The position numbers and the translations under genes are program-made. A stretch of 64,000 nt of DNA. Source: JACKDX01 sp964640175 (GTDB lineage Bacteria > Myxococcota_A > Polyangia > Polyangiales > GCA-016699535). Every line of letters starts with the position of its first letter. The stretch's first letter is position 1. The stretch lies in assembly GCA_964640175.1 (NCBI GenBank), contig CAZXFW010000001.1, forward strand, positions 124,001-188,000, read 5' to 3'. Shown here piece by piece: positions 55,272 to 63,959 of this stretch. Below the pieces are notes generated by a model. The model made no database searches. It saw nothing but the letters and a program-made list of their open reading frames with translations, and was not told the DNA's origin.

Positions 55272-56603
55272 ATGTCAGGTATTTCACTTCGTACCGCGAT
55301 GTTTCTTGTCGTTGCCAGTATGGTTGGCACGGGGATTTTTACCACGACAGGACTTCTGGCAAGGGATTTGAGTTCTGGATGGTTAATTTTGCTTACTTGG
55401 ATTCTTGGGGGTGGCCTTGCGTTATCGGGGGCGCTTGCTTACGCGGAATTGTGCTCTCGCTATCCACGTAGTGGAGGTGAGTATTGGCTACTTGGACAGG
55501 TGTATCATCCCGCATTGGGATTCATCGCAGGAATCGTTTCAATTTTTGTAGGATTTGCGGCTACGGTAGCGGTGTCTGCAGCTGCATTTGCACAGTACAT
55601 GGGCCGTATATTTCCAGGAATTCCTCAGACGGTTATTTCCATAGGACTGGTTTTGGTGCTTTCTGTGGTGCACACGCTACGCACTCAAAGTGCAGCAGCA
55701 TTTCAAGACATTACAACCATCGGGCGTTATGCACTCACTGTACTTGTGGCACTAATTACCATTATTGTGGGGTGGGGTAACGTACCTGATCCTTGGATCG
55801 CAAGTACATCAGAGAAGATTTTTTCAGCACCCTCTTTTGCAGTGGGACTTGTCTGGGTGGTGTACGCTTACAGTGGGTGGAACGCAGCATCGTATATTGT
55901 GGATGATGTCGATAACCCACAATGGACAGTACCAAGGGCGTTGTTATATGGCGCAGCGATTGTAACGGGGCTGTATGTTTTAGTGAATGTGGCGTACCTC
56001 GTGTCAGTACCACGTGCGGAGCTGGCCGGAGTCGTGGAAGTTGCCTATGTTGTGGGAGACAAGGTAGGCGGGCAGATTGCAGCAAAACTTATTTCAGTGG
56101 TGATCGCCTTTGGATTGATTTCGACAGCAGGCGCATACACCATGATAGGTGCCCGCATATACCAAGTCATCGCGGATGATTATCCTAAACTCCACTGGAT
56201 GGCTCCCAATGCCAGCGCAACGCGTGTATCAAGACGCGCAGTATGGATACAAGCATTTATAGTGTCCTCCTTGCTGTTGTCTGCAACCTTTGAAGGTCTT
56301 TTGACCTATGTAGGGTTCATGCTCTCTTTGTTTTCTGCACTTACTGTGGGCGGTGTTTTCGTGGCTCGTTGGCGAAACCCTTCCGTTAAGCCATCCTACA
56401 CAACGTGGGGCTATCCATTCACGCCAGCGATGTTCCTAATATTCATGACATGGATCGTGGTATATGCAGCCATCGAGCGTCCCATGGTTGCAGTTGCAGG
56501 AGTTGCCATTTTTGTGGGTGGTGGAATTTTATATCGTTTTGTAGCTACTCCCACTGAGGCTCATGCCCTGAATGAGGCACATGGTAAGGAAGTAACTAAC
56601 TAG
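55272..56603 (+). CDS. APC family amino-acid/polyamine permease
   Basis: This 443-residue carrier has about 12 membrane segments. The N-terminal MVGTGIFTTTGLLARD carries the GTGIF substrate-binding break in the first helix, as in LeuT-fold APC transporters. Other hallmarks are SRYPRSGGEYWLLG and YAYSGWNAASYIVDD in helix 6. It is read as the last rightward gene of the recF-crt operon. A carotenoid role is not expected, so it may be a passenger. Its end overlaps the convergent Rieske gene by eight bases. Confidence 0.88.
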   Translation: MSGISLRTAMFLVVASMVGTGIFTTTGLLARDLSSGWLILLTWILGGGLALSGALAYAELCSRYPRSGGEYWLLGQVYHPALGFIAGIVSIFVGFAATVAVSAAAFAQYMGRIFPGIPQTVISIGLVLVLSVVHTLRTQSAAAFQDITTIGRYALTVLVALITIIVGWGNVPDPWIASTSEKIFSAPSFAVGLVWVVYAYSGWNAASYIVDDVDNPQWTVPRALLYGAAIVTGLYVLVNVAYLVSVPRAELAGVVEVAYVVGDKVGGQIAAKLISVVIAFGLISTAGAYTMIGARIYQVIADDYPKLHWMAPNASATRVSRRAVWIQAFIVSSLLLSATFEGLLTYVGFMLSLFSALTVGGVFVARWRNPSVKPSYTTWGYPFTPAMFLIFMTWIVVYAAIERPMVAVAGVAIFVGGGILYRFVATPTEAHALNEAHGKEVTN

Positions 56604-57537
56604 ATTGTCGTAAACGATATTGACGTTCTGCATAGGCAGCATCATCAATCCATAGTCGTTTAGCAGAGCGAGCGATCCAAGGTCGCATAAGTTTAGCCGC
56701 TTTCGTGGCTAGCTTGAATCCAAATCGTTCTGAAGTGGCCAACGTGGCTTCTATAATGGCTGTTCGTCCTGCATCAATAGGTGTGGCATGGGTTTCAACC
56801 ACAGAGCCGGTGCCTTCTCCATCGACAATTGTCATGACGATGGTACGAGGTTCAGGTGAGTGAAAACGTGCGTCAACCTCGACACTGATTGGGCCAAGTA
56901 CACGGTATGCGACTCGTACGGTGATGGAATCTTGAGTTTTTGCAATTACGTTGAGTCGGGAAAAAGAATGGGGATGAAAATACACGCCGTGCCACGGATC
57001 CAGTCGATTGGCGATAACATCTTGGGGTTCACAAGAGGCTTCAAGGCGAATCACAGCATCCACAAACTGAGAGGGTCGTTGTGTGAGGACAGGCTGAGAT
57101 GTTAATGGTTCGGTAGTAGTGTCATCAAGTCGTACCCATAACAACACACCATCATCAAAGCTTAAAAACGGTTTCCATGAACCGTGCCCGTTAGGTCCAA
57201 GTCCTAACCCATGCCATGGGCAGCGCAATTGATTGTCAATCACCTTTCCGCACGAAAGAGAAGCGCCCATGTGAGGACAAGCATCAGGAGCTACCCAGAA
57301 TCGATTGTCTGCGCGCCATACAACAAGATCACGGCCACATAAGCGATACAGTTTAGGCAGATCGCCAATAGCACGACAGCCGTCTACCACAAACCATCCG
57401 CCAGCTGGGCGCTCTATCGCACGATGCAGCGCTTGTTCGATATGCTTAGGGTTGGCTTGAGCCCAATCGGGGCGAGATTCGATGGAGGAATCTGTCGTCG
57501 ATTTCGGTATTCGACCAATCGTCCATACGCGGTTCAT
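56596..57537 (-). CDS. Rieske 2Fe-2S protein, carotenoid-cluster (DUF5914-like)
   Basis: The Rieske centre is Cys 87/His 89 and Cys 106/His 109 (ACPHMGASL and RCPWHGLGL). The C-terminal half, with NRLDPWHGVYFHPHSF and a START-like mixed domain, resembles the DUF5914 Rieske proteins that accompany crtT-crtU in actinomycetes. I infer oxidation of a carotenoid ring or chain, or electron transfer for it. The start ATG overlaps the stop of the upstream tubulin-like gene by one base (TAATG), so the two are coupled. I rely on memory for the DUF match. Confidence 0.78.
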   Translation of the reverse strand: MNRVWTIGRIPKSTTDSSIESRPDWAQANPKHIEQALHRAIERPAGGWFVVDGCRAIGDLPKLYRLCGRDLVVWRADNRFWVAPDACPHMGASLSCGKVIDNQLRCPWHGLGLGPNGHGSWKPFLSFDDGVLLWVRLDDTTTEPLTSQPVLTQRPSQFVDAVIRLEASCEPQDVIANRLDPWHGVYFHPHSFSRLNVIAKTQDSITVRVAYRVLGPISVEVDARFHSPEPRTIVMTIVDGEGTGSVVETHATPIDAGRTAIIEATLATSERFGFKLATKAAKLMRPWIARSAKRLWIDDAAYAERQYRLRQSS

Positions 57538-59288
57538 TAACGTTGTAAAGCGCTATGTGCGATCTTGCGCACTGCAGTGTTATCGTCTTCAGTTGCAGCG
57601 AGTAATACACTTTCAAAGCGCTTACGATCTAACTTCGCCATGGCATCAACCGCATAAAACCGTACGACTGCATGAGGCGAACGAAAGTCAGCTTCCAGTT
57701 GTTGAGCGATATCGTTTCGTATTTGATCGTTTTTATGTTTGCGAAATCGCTCTACAAGGTCGTCATAGAACTCAGCACTGGGCAGCGTTTCGTTTTCTTT
57801 TTTTGATTTTCCTTTTTTGGCTGGGCCAGAACGAGCAGTGGCTTTTGCCTTTTCGCCTCCTTTACCTGTAGGTGTTACCGTGTGCTGTTCTTCGGAACCA
57901 TGCATAGGTAAAGGTGGTGGAGATGAAATCGGACGGCGTGCAGGGGGAGGAAACCCTGTAGGCGAATGGTACGATCCTACAATAGGCATGGCAGGTTGAC
58001 TATGGCTTGGTTGAGCCGGAGGAAATCCTGATGGCGAAGGCGTAGTGGTAGCGGTTGTTGGGCGGCGTGGATTGGGAGCGCCGGGCAGTGTGTTAATCAT
58101 TTCTGGATTACGTACCCGTCCTCTTTCTGCGACTCGTCGTCTAGCGCCGCGGCCAAACAAGTCGAAAGATTCGATTTCTCCCAATTCCAACACAGGAAGG
58201 CTTTCATGAAGCTTGTCACTAAGGATCTTTCCTTCATCCCTTGCGCGATTTACCACATCTTGAATATGAGCGGGTAAAGCACGCGATACCGCAATCAATC
58301 TTAATGTTGAAGGTACCGAAGGATTGCTCAGTTGATAAATACCTACATCAATGGCAGCACCGCGAGTTAAGTGTTTTAGTTCTTCGTTGAGCTGGTTGAA
58401 CATAGCCATCGGTGTTTCTGCCAACACGGCCTCAGGTGTTTCAACGATTAAAGCCAAATGGGATAGATGGGCTGGGTCAAATCCTGCTGGCATCAAATGA
58501 CTTGCACTAAGGCTTTGTCGAACTAAATCAACAATATGAGCTGTATCCAGATGGGCTACTTTGCTTTGAACAGTTTCGTAGTGAATGATGCCGCCTGCTA
58601 ATAGCACTTTTCGAAAGTCTTCACCGTCGAATGCTCGAATCGCGTGTGTATCACTTCGTTCATTAAGTCGATTGAGTCTATCCAAGGGGTCGATGATGTG
58701 TTGATTGACCAACGTAAAATAATTTCGCGCGGCAGCGCTCTGATTGTGTAAAGCCAGCTGTGCGTTATCAATTAAGATCCAACCATCTAGAGCGCTTTCT
58801 AAGAGTTCATTGATAGCTCTTACAGCATTAACTTTGGCAATGCCGCTTTCACTATCCATGGGAAGCGTCACTAAACACACAATGGGGATTGTAATTTCGC
58901 TAATGATTTTAATTAGCTCACGTACGGAAGAGCCTGTTCCACCACCAAGGCCTGCGGTTACAACAATCACATCAGCGTCGGCGGTATGCTGACGCGCATG
59001 TTTGAGAATAAGCTCTGCGTTTTCGGCGATGCAACTACGACCATAGTCGGGATCGGCACCGGCGCCATCGTAGCCGGCCATACCAATGTACACTCGTTCG
59101 TGATCTTCTAGGCCAGGTGATCCCCATTCGGTACCAAGCGCCGTTAAGTCAGTGCGGGCAGTATTGAAGGCTAACGCAGGGTAACCACGACGTTTTAGCT
59201 CAGCTGCTAGGTTGCCGCCGGCCTGGCCCAGACCAATCACTCGAATATCCAACGCTCGTCCTTGTAGTGCCACAGTGTTCTCCACCAT
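57537..59288 (-). CDS. tubulin/FtsZ-like GTPase with HEAT-like tail
   Basis: This 583-residue protein has a tubulin/FtsZ-type GTPase domain at about residues 13-390. The first phosphate-binding loop is VIGLGQAGGN (18-26), the tubulin signature is GLGGGTGSS (113-121), and the region FDGEDFRKVLLAGG (220-232) sits where FtsZ has its T7 loop with catalytic Asp. A Pro/Ser/Thr-rich, then Lys-rich linker follows (about 400-500). The C-terminus looks like HEAT repeats (HAVVRFYAVDAMAKLD, DDNTAVRKIAHSAL). It is not ordinary FtsZ, since it lacks the FtsZ C-terminal peptide and has extra domains. A paralogue of the CetZ/TubZ kind, with unknown role, is inferred. It is the upstream, coupled partner of the Rieske gene. 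Confidence 0.8.
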   Translation of the reverse strand: MVENTVALQGRALDIRVIGLGQAGGNLAAELKRRGYPALAFNTARTDLTALGTEWGSPGLEDHERVYIGMAGYDGAGADPDYGRSCIAENAELILKHARQHTADADVIVVTAGLGGGTGSSVRELIKIISEITIPIVCLVTLPMDSESGIAKVNAVRAINELLESALDGWILIDNAQLALHNQSAAARNYFTLVNQHIIDPLDRLNRLNERSDTHAIRAFDGEDFRKVLLAGGIIHYETVQSKVAHLDTAHIVDLVRQSLSASHLMPAGFDPAHLSHLALIVETPEAVLAETPMAMFNQLNEELKHLTRGAAIDVGIYQLSNPSVPSTLRLIAVSRALPAHIQDVVNRARDEGKILSDKLHESLPVLELGEIESFDLFGRGARRRVAERGRVRNPEMINTLPGAPNPRRPTTATTTPSPSGFPPAQPSHSQPAMPIVGSYHSPTGFPPPARRPISSPPPLPMHGSEEQHTVTPTGKGGEKAKATARSGPAKKGKSKKENETLPSAEFYDDLVERFRKHKNDQIRNDIAQQLEADFRSPHAVVRFYAVDAMAKLDRKRFESVLLAATEDDNTAVRKIAHSALQR

Positions 59289-59348
59289 TTCCCGGGTTAA
59301 TGTTTTTTACAAGCATAGCGCGAAGAGGCGTGTTATACACGGTAAATA

Positions 59349-60872
59349 TTGACCATTTTATCCGTATGTCTTCGGGGTGCGAATTCACGTTGCGGTTTTG
59401 CACGAGGAGTTGAGCGCTGTGTTTTGGGGGGTTGTCTAGGCCTTATGCTCCTCACTGCGAACGGCTGTGGTGATGATAAAGAAAAGCATTGCCGTTATCC
59501 GCTTGATCCGGCCCACCAGGAAGGGGAAACCGTAGAGTGCGTCGATCTTAAAGTGCCAAATCGGTGGGATAACCCGAATGGGTCTACCATGAACCTTCAT
59601 CTTGCCGTATTTCGTGCCGATCCTGAAGCTCCAACGCCGCGCGCATGGTTATGGCTATTAGGTGGGCCAGGACAATCCTGGGCCACGAGTACTGAGATAT
59701 TTTCGCCCGAGGTTATCCAAAACATTGGTCAAGATTTGATTATCCTGGATCAACGTGGAGTTGGGTTTAACTCTCCAAAACTGGATTGTTCTGACACAAA
59801 AGTTCCAGACCAGAGTTCCATCCAAACGTACATTGAAAAGTGTGTCGAAGACTTGCGTCGCGAGGGTGTGGTTATTGAGGGATATACCACATGGGAGATG
59901 GCCCGCGATATCGAAGCTGCACGCACACAGTTTGGTTATGAATCGTTGGATTTGCTCGGAGTCTCTTACGGCACGCGTTTGGCTTTGGAGTATTTGCGAC
60001 TGTTTCCCAAAACCAGTCACACCGTGGCGCTGGATTCAGTATGGCCACCACAGTATCGCTTGTTTGAAACTTCCCTCGTTGCACGTAATGAAGCTGTAGA
60101 TGAGCTTTTTGCGGCATGTGATGGAGATGACCAATGTCAAGAGGATTTTCCTGATCTCGAAACGCAATTTGAATCCGTGTATTCAGAACTTGAAGCAAAG
60201 CCGTTGGGCATGGACGATGATTCCATGGATGGTGATTCCTTCGTCGGGTTACTCGTTTCAACGATTTTATCGTTTTATCCTCCTGTGGCACCGGCTGTGA
60301 TTTACGAGATGGCTGAAGCAATCGAAAAGAGCCAAGAAGAAGTTCCCTCCGACATTAAATTATTGTTTGAGAAATTTAATGTGAGTCTGGATGAATCCGG
60401 AGGAGACGAATTATTGATCTCTGTCACGTGTGCAGAAAATCAAGATATATCGCTTGAAGAGATCCAAGCCAAACGAGACGTCGTTAGGCCTTCATTGCAC
60501 GGTCTTGCAGGAGTAATTGAAGATTTACTTTATCCTGCGTGTCTAGGGTGGCCTTCGGTTCCGGTGCCCGACAATGCGTTTGATCCAGTGGTTAATTCAG
60601 ATGTTCCGGTGTTGATGATGAGTGGAAGGCTAGATCCTCGAACCCCTGTGAGTTGGGCTCTTGAAAATCGCCAATATTTGGCCAAGTACAATCATGTAAT
60701 TTTAGAGCATCAGGGACACAGTGTATCTACGAAAGCCGATGGGTGCTTGTTTCGGTATGCGTTGCAGTTTATGAAGGCAGGTGTTCCTCCGGAGGATTAC
60801 GAGTGTGATGCTTCGCTTGACCCAGAGTTTTTTGGCTCGGTAAGCGAAGGGCTTGCAGCGTTAGGGAATTAA
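59349..60872 (+). CDS. alpha/beta hydrolase (TAP-like) lipoprotein
   Basis: This 507-residue hydrolase resembles secreted tripeptidyl aminopeptidases/proline iminopeptidase-like enzymes of the SlpE type. A signal peptide ends in LLTANGCGDD. The oxyanion loop is LLGGPGQS and the nucleophile Ser lies in GVSYGTR near residue 206. The catalytic Asp is in SGRLDPRTP and His in EHQGHSV. The start is uncertain: TTG 59349 is given, but a later TTG near 59424 with GAGGAG upstream is possible. It is divergent from the tubulin-like gene and overlaps the convergent lycopene cyclase gene by four bases. Confidence 0.85.
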   Translation: MTILSVCLRGANSRCGFARGVERCVLGGCLGLMLLTANGCGDDKEKHCRYPLDPAHQEGETVECVDLKVPNRWDNPNGSTMNLHLAVFRADPEAPTPRAWLWLLGGPGQSWATSTEIFSPEVIQNIGQDLIILDQRGVGFNSPKLDCSDTKVPDQSSIQTYIEKCVEDLRREGVVIEGYTTWEMARDIEAARTQFGYESLDLLGVSYGTRLALEYLRLFPKTSHTVALDSVWPPQYRLFETSLVARNEAVDELFAACDGDDQCQEDFPDLETQFESVYSELEAKPLGMDDDSMDGDSFVGLLVSTILSFYPPVAPAVIYEMAEAIEKSQEEVPSDIKLLFEKFNVSLDESGGDELLISVTCAENQDISLEEIQAKRDVVRPSLHGLAGVIEDLLYPACLGWPSVPVPDNAFDPVVNSDVPVLMMSGRLDPRTPVSWALENRQYLAKYNHVILEHQGHSVSTKADGCLFRYALQFMKAGVPPEDYECDASLDPEFFGSVSEGLAALGN

Positions 60873-62041
60873 TGGAGTAAGCGCATGCTTTTGATGGTTT
60901 GCATGGCAAAAGGAAGCATGGGCAGGGCTTTCATGATCTTGGATGCGTCTATGATAGATCCATGATCTGTCAAAAACCGTACGAGCGTATCTGTTGAAAC
61001 ACCACAAAATAACTTCATGAAAATCTCAGGGCCTTGAGCAGGATGTTCTTTGAGGTAGTTTAAAAACACCCGGTCTAAAAACCGATTCAAAGGTCTACGT
61101 ATCGTAGGGACACGGTAGATTTTTTCGAAAAATGGTTGTTGAGCCAGCTGATGGCTAAACTCTTGAATGGCTAAAAACGCATAGCCTGTGGAAGGTTTTG
61201 CGAGGCCACCTCGGATTCCAATCGGAATCACACGTGCCGTTGCATGAGGGGCCAGCTGCTCGGTCGTCATGGGAATTTTTCCGTGTTCGTCCCAAATCAC
61301 ATCCCAGTGGGTTATCTCATAGTGAGTACAAAGATACCTATCAATGGAAGTAAGATAACTTTCGTGCGGTAAGGTTGCTTCACTCATGTACGTATCTTCG
61401 ACAAGCGCATGGTGCGGATCGAATGGCAACAGGTACATGAAATGGATGCCATGACTTTGATCGACGCGAAAGTCCATGAGTGTGGCTGCGCTGGGATCGA
61501 AAACAGGTTTTTCACTACGAATGTATTGGCCATAAAAATGTTGATACAGTCTGATTTCTCCAGGAGGCAAACTGCCAAGTTCAGGGGGTCGGCTGTCGAA
61601 TACATACAAAGCGCGGTAGCGTTGATTGGATGTGTGAAGGGTGACGCAGGCTTCGTGTTCCTGCAGAGAGAGTAGAGTTTCCCCAAGCTTTATCGTTACG
61701 CGTGGATCGCGGCTGAGCTGCTCCAAGGCAGAACGGTAAAACATGCCAGAATCGACATAATTATAGTCATAAACATGACTCATATGTCGTTTTTCATACC
61801 CATCAATAGACACTGCAGTCCACTTGTTCCAGCGGTGTGTCACTGCGTTTTCAAAGGGATGGGTGGCCATGTTCCAATAACACCAGCTTCGATCTCTGAC
61901 ATAGGCTGTGCGGGGTTCCAGGATGATCATGCGGTGCATGGGCAATGTGCGTTGACGCAACAAATGGACTGCTAGACTCAGTCCTGCACAACCACCGCCT
62001 ACTATTGCAATATCGACGTCTTCATACGAAGCCGTATGCAC
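60869..62041 (-). CDS. crtY: lycopene cyclase, CrtY/CrtL family
   Basis: This 390-residue FAD/NAD(P) protein cyclises lycopene ends to beta-ionone rings. Hallmarks are the N-terminal DIAIVGGGCAGLSLAVHLL, FDSRPP, QHFYGQYI, LMDFRVDQ, FMYLLPFD and GIRGGLAKPSTGYAF. It supplies the beta-carotene that a CrtU-like enzyme would use, although it stands apart from crtI-crtB by 8 kb on the other strand. It lies five bases downstream of the FliI/YscN-like gene and may be cotranscribed with it. Confidence 0.93.
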   Translation of the reverse strand: MHTASYEDVDIAIVGGGCAGLSLAVHLLRQRTLPMHRMIILEPRTAYVRDRSWCYWNMATHPFENAVTHRWNKWTAVSIDGYEKRHMSHVYDYNYVDSGMFYRSALEQLSRDPRVTIKLGETLLSLQEHEACVTLHTSNQRYRALYVFDSRPPELGSLPPGEIRLYQHFYGQYIRSEKPVFDPSAATLMDFRVDQSHGIHFMYLLPFDPHHALVEDTYMSEATLPHESYLTSIDRYLCTHYEITHWDVIWDEHGKIPMTTEQLAPHATARVIPIGIRGGLAKPSTGYAFLAIQEFSHQLAQQPFFEKIYRVPTIRRPLNRFLDRVFLNYLKEHPAQGPEIFMKLFCGVSTDTLVRFLTDHGSIIDASKIMKALPMLPFAMQTIKSMRLLH

Positions 62042-62046
62042 GAGTG

Positions 62047-63357
62047 TTAATGCTTTCCTGAATGTACCAGCTTCATTAACGCAGCGATGGTTTGTGTAAC
62101 ATCGCTTTGCTCGTGAGAGTCCTGTCGCAAAAAAGCTTCAATGGCCTCCATACGATGGATAGCATCGTCTAACATTAAATTGTGACCAGGCTTATAGGCG
62201 CCTAACACAACCATGTCGCGATGAGTTTCATAGGTAGCAATAATTTCTCGCAACTGTTGTGCTGCGTTACGATGCTCAACTGTCACGAGACGATCCATCA
62301 CACGTGACAAGCTGTGTAACACGTCAATTGCAGGATAACGTCCGCGCATGCCTAGTTGTCTGTCTAAGACAATATGACCATCTAGAATGGCGCGTACCTC
62401 ATCTGCAATAGGTTCATCCATGTCACCACCTTCTACAAGGACGGTGTAGAACGCTGTAATTGAACCGTGTTCTGCATTTCCAGTGCGTTCCAATAACGCA
62501 GGTAGTGCAGCAAATACACTGGGCGGATAGCCTCGCCTGGTAGGCGGTTCTCCTGCAGCTAGACCAACTTCACGGGCTGCGCGAGCAAAACGCGTCACGC
62601 TATCCATGAGTAATGTAACCCGGTTTCCCTGCTCTCGAAACCACTCGGCGATGGACGTAGCAACATAGGCACTTTTAAAACGTGTTAATGCTGGTGCATC
62701 GCTACTCGCACACACAACAACACTGCGTTGCTGGCCTTGAGTGCCAAGAGTATCTTCAATGAATTCGCGAATTTCACGGCCTCGCTCGCCTACAAGGCAA
62801 ACCACACTGATGTCAGTTTCAGCTTGCCGTGCAATTTGTCCTAACAAACTGCTTTTGCCAGCACCGCTGCCTGCGAACACACCAATACGCTGACCGTGCC
62901 CAATGCTAAGTAAAGTGTCGATGCAACGAATACCCACAGAAAGCATGGTGTCAATGCGTTTGCGTCGTAACGCATTGGGAGGAGAACGCATGACATCCCA
63001 GCTTTCTCCTTGAATAGGGCGTTTGTCATCGATTGGCTGGCCTAACCCATCCAATACGCGACCTAAAAGCCTGGGGCCACAAGTAATGCGTAAGGGCTGA
63101 CCCGTACTTCGTACAATATCGCCTGGTCCTACCCCTAATGTGGAGCCAAGAGGCATGAGTGTGGCACGCTCTTCCGTAAATGCCACGACCTCACATAGTA
63201 ACGGTTGATCATCTTCACGCAACACCTCCACGCTATCGCCCAAACGTACGCCAGGAATGGTGGCACAAAGAGCTGGTCCAGCAGTGCTTTGTATTCTTCC
63301 CTGCACATGCAGCCCCTCGTGAGCTTCAAGCTTTTTTCGATAACGACTCAAATCCAT
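62047..63357 (-). CDS. FliI/YscN-family export ATPase
   Basis: This ATPase of about 436 residues energises flagellar or type III secretion. It shows the P-loop FAGSGAGKSSLLGQIAR, CLVGERGREIREFIED, LLMDSVTRFARAAREVGLAAGEPPTRRGYPPS, and the TAFYTVLVEGGDMDEPIADEVR motif specific to this branch over F-ATPase beta. I use ATG 63357 (MDLSRYRKKL); the frame extends to a non-ATG 63411 with a hydrophobic stretch that does not belong to the family. No other flagellar or T3SS gene is visible in the window. The 200 bases before it hold no recognisable gene. Confidence 0.92.
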   Translation of the reverse strand: MDLSRYRKKLEAHEGLHVQGRIQSTAGPALCATIPGVRLGDSVEVLREDDQPLLCEVVAFTEERATLMPLGSTLGVGPGDIVRSTGQPLRITCGPRLLGRVLDGLGQPIDDKRPIQGESWDVMRSPPNALRRKRIDTMLSVGIRCIDTLLSIGHGQRIGVFAGSGAGKSSLLGQIARQAETDISVVCLVGERGREIREFIEDTLGTQGQQRSVVVCASSDAPALTRFKSAYVATSIAEWFREQGNRVTLLMDSVTRFARAAREVGLAAGEPPTRRGYPPSVFAALPALLERTGNAEHGSITAFYTVLVEGGDMDEPIADEVRAILDGHIVLDRQLGMRGRYPAIDVLHSLSRVMDRLVTVEHRNAAQQLREIIATYETHRDMVVLGAYKPGHNLMLDDAIHRMEAIEAFLRQDSHEQSDVTQTIAALMKLVHSGKH

Positions 63358-63560
63358 CGCATGGAAGAATACCAGTAAGATAATTAAAAGACACCACTGA
63401 TACCCGTGCAATGATTCTAAAAAGCAGCACTGGTAATTAGCAAATCGACTTTACCAAATTCGTCAAGAGTGTATTTGACGGCATTCTCACATGCTGCATA
63501 CCTTTGACCTTCACTTGGCATGGTTGCTGCATGTTCGTCTAAGCAAGGAGGGCGGAAGCC

Positions 63561-63959
63561 GTGAAGATATCGCAAATACTCGTGTTGTTTTTTATCCTGA
63601 ATGGTTTCACGATTTCAGCATGTGCAAGGCCTTATGAAGGATACAAGCCTGCTACTGCTAAGGAAACAGCCAAGGCCCAGGAAACGACCATGGTCGGATC
63701 CATGGAGGAGCTTGTAGAAAATCCTGAACAAGTATCGAAGAACGACAAGCCTGCCTCGCGTCGAGACCAAACAAACCATTCAGGTGATGCTAACAGTAAG
63801 GACGTGACTGGCACGATGAGTAGGGGTGGTGCTCGAGAAAAAGCGCCATCCTCAAATACGGATCGGGCACCGGGCATGATTACACCACCAAGCTCGAACA
63901 CTTCCTCACTTCCTGTACCGCCGTCGGGAAGCGCTGGTGGTATTCCAGTTGGGCCATGA
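63561..63959 (+). CDS. small lipoprotein, low-complexity
   Basis: This 132-residue protein starts at GTG 63561 behind a strong ribosome site (AAGGAGG, 63545-63551). A signal peptide (ILVLFFILNGFTISAC) ends in the lipobox ISAC. The mature part is polar, rich in Ser, Thr, Lys, Pro and Gly and probably disordered. No family is recognised. It is divergent from the FliI/YscN-like gene. Confidence 0.65.
   Translation: MKISQILVLFFILNGFTISACARPYEGYKPATAKETAKAQETTMVGSMEELVENPEQVSKNDKPASRRDQTNHSGDANSKDVTGTMSRGGAREKAPSSNTDRAPGMITPPSSNTSSLPVPPSGSAGGIPVGP

Noticed and set aside
63358..63411. N-terminal extension of the FliI/YscN-type ATPase
   Set aside because: The extension starts at a non-ATG codon and encodes a hydrophobic stretch foreign to this soluble ATPase family.
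63475..63503. TTGACG with a weak -10 as a promoter for the small lipoprotein at 63561
   Set aside because: The -35 is good, but at 17-base spacing the -10 hexamer matches poorly, and such hits are common by chance.
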